The translations under genes and the position numbers were made by a program. DNA of 27,613 bases from Clostridiales bacterium UBA1774. Its GTDB lineage: Bacteria; Bacillota; Clostridia; Oscillospirales; Oscillospiraceae. Of this stretch, positions 23,370-27,613 are shown piece by piece. The DNA lies in the NCBI GenBank assembly GCA_002314635.1, contig DCGQ01000053.1:1-27613 (forward strand), given 5' to 3'. Under the pieces are notes generated by a model. The model saw only the letters and a list, made by a program, of their open reading frames with translations, ran no database searches and was not told the origin of the DNA. The number at the start of each line of letters is the position of its first letter. The stretch's first letter is position 1.

Positions 23370-23719
23370 AGAAGCAAACCTGTGTGCTGATCCTGCTGGC
23401 GGTGCTGCTGCTGGGCGGTGTGGGTCTGCTGCTGAAACCGAAGCAGGGCGCCGTGGCGGAGATCCGGGTGGACGGGGTGCTGGTCAGGACCATCGACCTT
23501 TCCGCGCTGACGGAGCCGGTGGAGCTTTCGGCGGGGGAGCATAATACCCTGCTGGCGGAGCCGGGGCGCATCTCCATGCTGTGTGCCGACTGCCCGGATC
23601 AGCTTTGCGTCCACATGGGATGGACGGATTCCCCGGCGAAGCCCATCGTCTGCCTTCCTAACGGCGTTACCGTGACGATCACCGGCGGCAGCGAAGAAAG
23701 CGACGCGGTGCTGCGATGA
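23366..23719 (+). CDS. NusG domain II-containing membrane-anchored protein
   Basis: A 117-residue protein. One N-terminal membrane segment (about 5-22, LILLAVLLLGGVGLL) is followed by an extracytoplasmic NusG_II-type beta domain: AEIRVDGVLVRTIDLS, then CADCPDQLCVHMGW and PIVCLPNGVTVTI. The CPDQLC and VCLPN motifs match the family. It is flanked by ATGA overlaps on both sides, so translation is coupled to the SDR and the Gx transporter. In Clostridia this family is commonly paired with Gx transporters, sometimes near flavin-transfer (ApbE) genes; that association is from general knowledge. Molecular function is not established. Confidence 0.88.
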   Translation: MKKQTCVLILLAVLLLGGVGLLLKPKQGAVAEIRVDGVLVRTIDLSALTEPVELSAGEHNTLLAEPGRISMLCADCPDQLCVHMGWTDSPAKPIVCLPNGVTVTITGGSEESDAVLR

Positions 23720-24213
23720 ACACAAAAAAACTGTGTACGCTGGGCATTCTCAGCGGAATCAGCCTGATCATCTTCGTATTGGAGCTGCGGCTCCCTACGC
23801 TGATTCCCATTCCCGGCATCAAGCCGGGTCTCAGTAATATTATTGTACTGGTGACACTGTACCGCTATGACCGGCGCAGCGCGGGGGCGGTGCTGCTGGT
23901 GAAAACGCTGCTGGGCGCGGTGTTTGCAGGCAGCGTGACCCGGCTGCTCTATGCCCTCAGCGGCAGCGTATTGTGCTTTGCCGCGGCCTGTGCGCTGCGG
24001 CAGCGGATCCCGCTGGATCGGCTCTGGTTCCTCTCCGCGGTCTGTGCGCTGATGCACAATCTGGGTCAGCTGCTCACGGCGCGAGTGGTCACGGGAACCC
24101 CGGGCATCTTCTGGTATGCTCCGGCGCTGGCGATCTCCGGCGTGGTGACGGGCGTGTTCACCGGGTTCTGTGCGCTGCTGGTGCTGAATCGGCTGGGAAA
24201 AGTGAAAAAATAG
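23716..24213 (+). CDS. Gx transporter family protein (heptaprenyl diphosphate synthase component I-like)
   Basis: A 165-residue hydrophobic protein with about five membrane segments. It belongs to the Hpre_diP_synt_I/Gx transporter family, recognised from LELRLPTLIPIPGIKPGLSNIIVL near the N-terminus and ALMHNLGQLLTA further on. The older name refers to heptaprenyl diphosphate synthesis, but the sequence looks like a small ECF-S-type transporter component and no synthase partner is nearby. It overlaps the NusG_II gene by 4 bp and ends at a bidirectional terminator. Confidence 0.87.
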   Translation: MNTKKLCTLGILSGISLIIFVLELRLPTLIPIPGIKPGLSNIIVLVTLYRYDRRSAGAVLLVKTLLGAVFAGSVTRLLYALSGSVLCFAAACALRQRIPLDRLWFLSAVCALMHNLGQLLTARVVTGTPGIFWYAPALAISGVVTGVFTGFCALLVLNRLGKVKK

Positions 24214-24254
24214 AAAAATGCGGGTTCCGCCCCAATCGCGGAATCCGCATTTTT
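24214..24254. terminator. Bidirectional rho-independent terminator
   Basis: AAAAATGCGGGTTCCG (24214-24229) pairs with CGGAATCCGCATTTTT (24239-24254) with one G-T pair and a 9-nt loop. A-run and T-run flanks make it work in both directions. It lies between the convergent Gx transporter and DUF378 genes. Confidence 0.9.
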
Positions 24255-24255
24255 G

Positions 24256-24462
24256 TCATTCGCTGATTTCGTCCCGGCTACGGAACAGCAGAGAGATGCA
24301 CCACAGACCGGCAAGGCCCACAAGGGTGAAGATGACGCGGCTCAGGGTGGTGGCCTGTCCGCCGCAGAGCCATGCTACCGCATCGAACCTGAAAATACCA
24401 ACGCTGCCCCAGTTCAGTGCGCCGATGATCACCAGTACCAGCATCAGCTTATCCATGAACAT
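24256..24462 (-). CDS. DUF378 small membrane protein
   Basis: A 68-residue protein with two membrane helices. It is recognised from MDKLMLVLVIIGALNWGSVGIF and the later LVGLAGLWCI, the standard DUF378 pattern. The start at 24462 is supported by GGGAGG six bases upstream and by family similarity; a longer in-frame start adds 29 unrelated residues. Function is unknown. It is the last gene of the rightmost minus-strand run. Confidence 0.88.
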   Translation of the reverse strand: MFMDKLMLVLVIIGALNWGSVGIFRFDAVAWLCGGQATTLSRVIFTLVGLAGLWCISLLFRSRDEISE

Positions 24463-24521
24463 GTTATTTCCTCCCAAGCATCCGGATTCCCACCCAGTAT
24501 GTGCAGGAGAAAGGAAAATAT

Positions 24522-25061
24522 TCATTCGCCGAAGGACACAACGCTGCAATTGCTCACAAAATAATTGGAAAAGTCCTCATTGGTCATATCCTGAAAGTAG
24601 GAGCGGACTACCTTGGCAACACCGTTATGCGACACAAGGATATAGCTCTTATCCGTTTCCATCAGCTCATCCAGCAGGTTGTAGACCCGCTGGGCGACCC
24701 GGAGCGTGCTTTCCCCGGTTCCGCCGAAGGTGTGGAAATAATGCGTTCGCACCGAATGAAAGGGAGAATCCTTTTTGGGGGCGCTGCCCTCATAGATCCC
24801 CAAACCCTGCTCGATCAGCCGGGGATCCACGCGCACGGGCGTGCCGATGATATCCGAAATATGCTGCGCCGTATCTCTTGCACGCTGCAGAGGCGAAGAA
24901 ATGATCTCGTCCGCCTGGATCCTCTGGGCCAGAATGACCCTGCCGGTCTCCATAGCCTGCTCGTGACCCTTTCCGGTCAGCGGTATGTCCAGCTGGCCGC
25001 CGATGATGCCCTTTACATTGGTCTCACTTTCGCCGTGCCGGACGAAGTAGATTTTAGCCAT
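24522..25061 (-). CDS. Histidine phosphatase family protein (phosphoglycerate-mutase-like)
   Basis: A 179-residue single-domain enzyme of the histidine phosphatase superfamily. H9 in VRHGE is the phospho-acceptor. SPLQRARDTA gives the conserved arginine. E84 and the IYEG motif lie mid-protein, GGTGES carries E117, and H145 is in VSHNG. The length suits a broad phosphatase (CobC or GpmB-like) rather than glycolytic phosphoglycerate mutase. The substrate cannot be read from sequence. It starts 12 bp after the Lgt-like gene and is co-directional. Confidence 0.9.
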   Translation of the reverse strand: MAKIYFVRHGESETNVKGIIGGQLDIPLTGKGHEQAMETGRVILAQRIQADEIISSPLQRARDTAQHISDIIGTPVRVDPRLIEQGLGIYEGSAPKKDSPFHSVRTHYFHTFGGTGESTLRVAQRVYNLLDELMETDKSYILVSHNGVAKVVRSYFQDMTNEDFSNYFVSNCSVVSFGE

Positions 25062-25073
25062 AGAACCTCACTT

Positions 25074-25820
25074 TCAGCGGAATCTGCCCAGAAAATCGGC
25101 GCTGGGAACCTGTTTGCGCTTGTTCAGATGCCGAATGCCGATGAAAAATACCAGACCCATGACAAAGTTGGTGACTGCGTGGATGGACAGATCGGAAATC
25201 CCCAGAAACACCTTGTTGTTGTCCCGCAGGAACTCCAGCAGGAACCGGGTCGCGCCGAACACCATCAGCATGATGGGGAAGGAGAGACCGTCAATGCGCT
25301 TCTGATATCCCTTTTTCTGCTCCCGCTTCCAGATGAAGAAGGCAATGCCCAGCGCCACAACGGACTCGATGATCTGGTTGGGGAAGCAGACGTGACCGGC
25401 TTCCGGACTGTAGAGACCCCAGCTGCTTTCGTAGCCGTGGCAGCACCCGGCAAAGTTGCAGCCCAGATGGGCGATGCCGTGGTTCAGACACAGACAGGGG
25501 GAAACAAAGTCCAGACACTTCATGGTGTCCAGCTTCAGCAGCTTGGACACCGGGATCACGAATACGCCCAGCCACCAGAAGATCCGCACAATGTTGTTGC
25601 CGCCCCAGAAGCCGTTTTCGATCCAGAACAGGACAAACATCCAGACCAGACTGACGCTGTAGACCAGCACCGTGAAAACCACGGTTTTCCATGCGGGGAT
25701 ATCATATTTTTTCCGCACCCAAAGCAGGTACAGAAAAACGCCTACAAAACCGAGGAAGAAAAACAGGTCGTAATAGGTGACGGTAAGGGTGCCGATGATA
25801 AATTCCGTGTTCAGTCTCAT
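25074..25820 (-). CDS. Lgt-like prolipoprotein diacylglyceryl transferase homologue
   Basis: A 248-residue integral membrane protein with about six to seven helices, resembling Lgt, which moves a diacylglyceryl group from phosphatidylglycerol to prolipoprotein cysteine. NHGIAHLGCNFAGCCHG (113-129) corresponds to the Lgt signature usually written GRIGC..AGCC.G. FPNQIIES (146-153) and RFLLEFLRD (192-200) are other Lgt-like landmarks. The Arg normally found before IG is His118 here, so catalysis may differ. It follows the biotin carrier gene by 18 bp. It could be a divergent Lgt, a paralog with another acceptor, or an inactive one. Confidence 0.78.
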   Translation of the reverse strand: MRLNTEFIIGTLTVTYYDLFFFLGFVGVFLYLLWVRKKYDIPAWKTVVFTVLVYSVSLVWMFVLFWIENGFWGGNNIVRIFWWLGVFVIPVSKLLKLDTMKCLDFVSPCLCLNHGIAHLGCNFAGCCHGYESSWGLYSPEAGHVCFPNQIIESVVALGIAFFIWKREQKKGYQKRIDGLSFPIMLMVFGATRFLLEFLRDNNKVFLGISDLSIHAVTNFVMGLVFFIGIRHLNKRKQVPSADFLGRFR

Positions 25821-25838
25821 AGGACCCGCCCGACTTCC

Positions 25839-26237
25839 TTAACCGATGACCGCCAGCAGGTCGCCGGTGGCAACGGTACTGCTCTTGGCGACGGCCAGCT
25901 GTACTACCTTGCCTGCCTTGGGAGAGAGAATTTCGTTTTCCATTTTCATGGCTTCCAGAATCATCAGGTTCTGACCCTCGGTAACGGTGTCGCCCACCTT
26001 GACCAGCACATTCAGAATGGTGCCGGGCATGGGAGAGGTGACTTTTTCACCGGCTGCGGCGGCCACGGGAGCGGCTGCGGGCGCGGGAGCGGCAGCAGGG
26101 GCAGCGGCCACGGCCACAGGGGCGGCAGCTACGGGAGCAGCGGGAGCCACATAGTCGTATTCGTTTACGACCTGTGCAACGCCCCGTTCTACTTCCACTT
26201 CATAAACACGGTCATTCAGCGTGATTTTGTATTTCAT
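25839..26237 (-). CDS. Biotin carboxyl carrier protein (decarboxylase/carboxylase subunit)
   Basis: A 132-residue biotinyl carrier. The N-terminal ~25 residues are MKYKITLNDRVYEVEVERG. A flexible Ala/Pro/Val-rich linker follows (about 31-62), typical of swinging-arm carriers. The biotinyl domain has SPMPGTILNV and the biotinylation site EAMKMEN with K98. It is the separate carrier that the carboxyltransferase alpha subunit two genes upstream lacks. Glutaconyl-CoA and oxaloacetate decarboxylase gamma/carrier subunits look like this. It overlaps the 67-residue gene by 4 bp. Confidence 0.93.
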   Translation of the reverse strand: MKYKITLNDRVYEVEVERGVAQVVNEYDYVAPAAPVAAAPVAVAAAPAAAPAPAAAPVAAAAGEKVTSPMPGTILNVLVKVGDTVTEGQNLMILEAMKMENEILSPKAGKVVQLAVAKSSTVATGDLLAVIG

Positions 26238-26437
26238 TTCCGGTTCTCCTCCGTAACATCACGAATGGACAGGAAGCGAAGCTCCTGCAGGGGGATCTGT
26301 GTGGTATCCGCCACAATGGCCATCAGCATGGCCACGGTCTTGTCCGGCACATCAAAGCGCTTGATGCTGCCGCTGGAGTAATCGGCCAGCTTGCCGGTAT
26401 GGGGGCGAAGCTGGGCCTGAACGGTTTTACCTGCCAT
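26234..26437 (-). CDS. Small decarboxylase-associated subunit, possibly a soluble OadG/MmdE-like remnant
   Basis: A 67-residue soluble protein with no membrane helix. The segment DKTVAMLMAIVADTTQIPLQELRFLSIRDV resembles in pattern the cytoplasmic C-terminal helix-and-SIR ending of OadG/MmdD gamma or delta subunits, or the tiny epsilon subunit MmdE. AAGGAGGTCGGGCAATG gives a strong start, and the gene sits between the alpha and carrier genes, the usual place for that subunit. The similarity is weak and is judged by eye. Confidence 0.7.
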   Translation of the reverse strand: MAGKTVQAQLRPHTGKLADYSSGSIKRFDVPDKTVAMLMAIVADTTQIPLQELRFLSIRDVTEENRK

Positions 26438-26449
26438 TGCCCGACCTCC

Positions 26450-27613
26450 TTACATCGCTTCAATGCGATAGCTGACCTTGTTTTCCTCCTGCTCCTGACG
26501 GGCAGCGAAGAACTTTTCCGCCACCTGCGGGAAGGAGATATAGCTGAGAACATCCTCGTCGCAGCGGGCGGTGCTGCCAAGCTGCGCCTTGGTTTTTTCA
26601 AAGATCGGCTCCAGCGTATCGGCAAAGCGGCCTTCCATGGGCTTCTCATCGCCCAGAACACGCTTCATCAGCGCATCATCCACCTTGCCGGGGGCGCGGC
26701 CGTATTCGCCGCGGATGTAGGCCTGCACTTCCTTGCCGATGTTCTTATACTTGCCCATCAGCACATTGGAAACGGCCTGCACGCCCACCATCTGGCTCAT
26801 GGGCGTGACCAGCGGGGGATAACCCAGATCGGCACGCACCACCGGGGTCTCCGCCAGAACCTCGCCCAGACGATCCAGTGCGCCTGCCTGCTCCAGCTGG
26901 GCCACCAGATTGGACAGCATGCCGCCTGGTACCTTGTAATTCAGCGCGTCGGTATCGGTACGCATGGAGACCGGCTTCAACAGGCCGGATTTCAGGCATT
27001 CGCCCTGATAAGTCTTGAAATGGTCGTTGACCTGTTTCAGAACGGCGGTGTCCAGCTTTACCTTGTAGCCAAGCTGGGTCAGCGCATAGGCCAGCGTTTC
27101 GGTGGCAGGCTGGCTGGTGCCGCCGGAGAAGCTGCTGAGAGCGGTATCAATGATGTCCGCACCGGCTTCCACGCCCTTCAACTCGGTCATATAGGCAAGG
27201 CCGGTGGTGCAGTGGGTGTGGATGATGACGGGGATATCCAGCTTGTCCTTGATGGCGGAGACCAGATCATAGCACTCCTGCGGGGCCATGACGCCGGCCA
27301 TGTCCTTGATGCAGATGGTCTGGAAGCCCATCTCCTTCATTTCCCGGCAGATCTCCACATACTTTTTCAGCGTATGCACCGGACTGGTGGTGTAGCTGAT
27401 GGCGCCGGAGGCGATGGCACCGGCCTTGATGGTCTCCTCCACGGCAACCTTCAGGTTCCGCAGATCGTTCAGTGCGTCAAAAATGCGGATGATGTCGATG
27501 CCGTTCTTCACGCTGCACTGGACGAACTTTTTCACCACGTCGTCGGGATAGTGCTTATAACCCAGCAGGTTCTGGCCGCGGAGCAGCATCTGCAGCTTGG
27601 TGTTGGGCATTTT
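26450..27613 (-). CDS. oadA: Biotin-dependent carboxyltransferase alpha subunit (oxaloacetate decarboxylase/pyruvate carboxylase B type), N-terminus outside window
   Basis: The visible 387 residues are the C-terminal part of a carboxyltransferase. MLLRGQNLLGYKHYPDD opens the visible conserved TIM-barrel part. TICIKDMAG holds the lysine expected to be carbamylated, IIHTHCTTGLAYM gives the two metal-binding histidines, and SGGTSQPATE is conserved. The C-terminal PYC_OADA domain includes PGGMLSNL and GYPPLVTPMSQMVG. Roughly the first 80-90 residues lie past the window edge. The protein ends without its own biotin domain, which fits the separate carrier gene. It could act as an Na+-pump oxaloacetate decarboxylase alpha subunit or a related decarboxylase; no beta subunit is visible here. 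Confidence 0.92.
   Translation of the reverse strand, partial: KMPNTKLQMLLRGQNLLGYKHYPDDVVKKFVQCSVKNGIDIIRIFDALNDLRNLKVAVEETIKAGAIASGAISYTTSPVHTLKKYVEICREMKEMGFQTICIKDMAGVMAPQECYDLVSAIKDKLDIPVIIHTHCTTGLAYMTELKGVEAGADIIDTALSSFSGGTSQPATETLAYALTQLGYKVKLDTAVLKQVNDHFKTYQGECLKSGLLKPVSMRTDTDALNYKVPGGMLSNLVAQLEQAGALDRLGEVLAETPVVRADLGYPPLVTPMSQMVGVQAVSNVLMGKYKNIGKEVQAYIRGEYGRAPGKVDDALMKRVLGDEKPMEGRFADTLEPIFEKTKAQLGSTARCDEDVLSYISFPQVAEKFFAARQEQEENKVSYRIEAM

Noticed and set aside
1..27613. CRISPR arrays, insertion sequences, integrases or prophage genes
   Set aside because: No regularly spaced repeats, transposase motifs, terminal inverted repeats or phage structural genes were seen.

Overview
This window is a bacterial replication-origin region. 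It is moderately GC-rich. The gene order dnaA-dnaN-S4 protein-recF-...-remB-gyrB-gyrA, the GyrB motif wording, a glutaconyl/oxaloacetate-decarboxylase-type biotin system and the NusG_II/Gx-transporter pair all suggest a Clostridia member, most likely Oscillospirales (Ruminococcaceae-like). The assignment rests on gene content and motif style, not on a database search.

Left part (1-12259): almost everything is on the minus strand, transcribed away from dnaA. In order of transcription it reads dnaA, an intergenic oriC with a cluster of DnaA boxes, dnaN, an S4-domain protein (YaaA type), recF, a large LTA-synthase-like membrane sulfatase, remB (DUF370), gyrB, gyrA and rnhA. A separate XRE-type regulator follows, with its own terminator. 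Most junctions are tight or overlapping, so this looks like one long replication/topology operon. The sulfatase sits between recF and remB, which are often adjacent. At the extreme left edge a near-consensus sigma-A promoter with an overlapping dyad fires out of the window.

Middle (12260-17594): the side of dnaA where many Firmicutes carry rpmH-rnpA-yidC instead holds a divergent two-gene plus-strand operon. It encodes two large, soluble, coiled-coil-rich paralogs of 796 and 822 residues. They have a well-formed promoter and share an N-terminal and a C-terminal conserved block around variable coiled coils. They end at a strong terminator. I recognise no known family. They are visibly more A-rich than their neighbours and are the best candidate for something undescribed here.

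Right part (17595-27613): genes lie on mixed strands. They are a PcrA/UvrD helicase, a fused MobA-like nucleotidyltransferase plus histidine phosphatase, a CCA-adding enzyme overlapping a cysteine-rich small protein, and a three-gene plus-strand operon (FabG-like SDR, NusG domain II protein, Gx transporter). A minus-strand run follows: partial carboxyltransferase alpha subunit, a 67-residue subunit, a biotin carrier, an Lgt-like membrane protein, a histidine phosphatase and a DUF378 protein. The first three of that run form a biotin-dependent decarboxylase/carboxylase module whose alpha-subunit N-terminus is outside the window.
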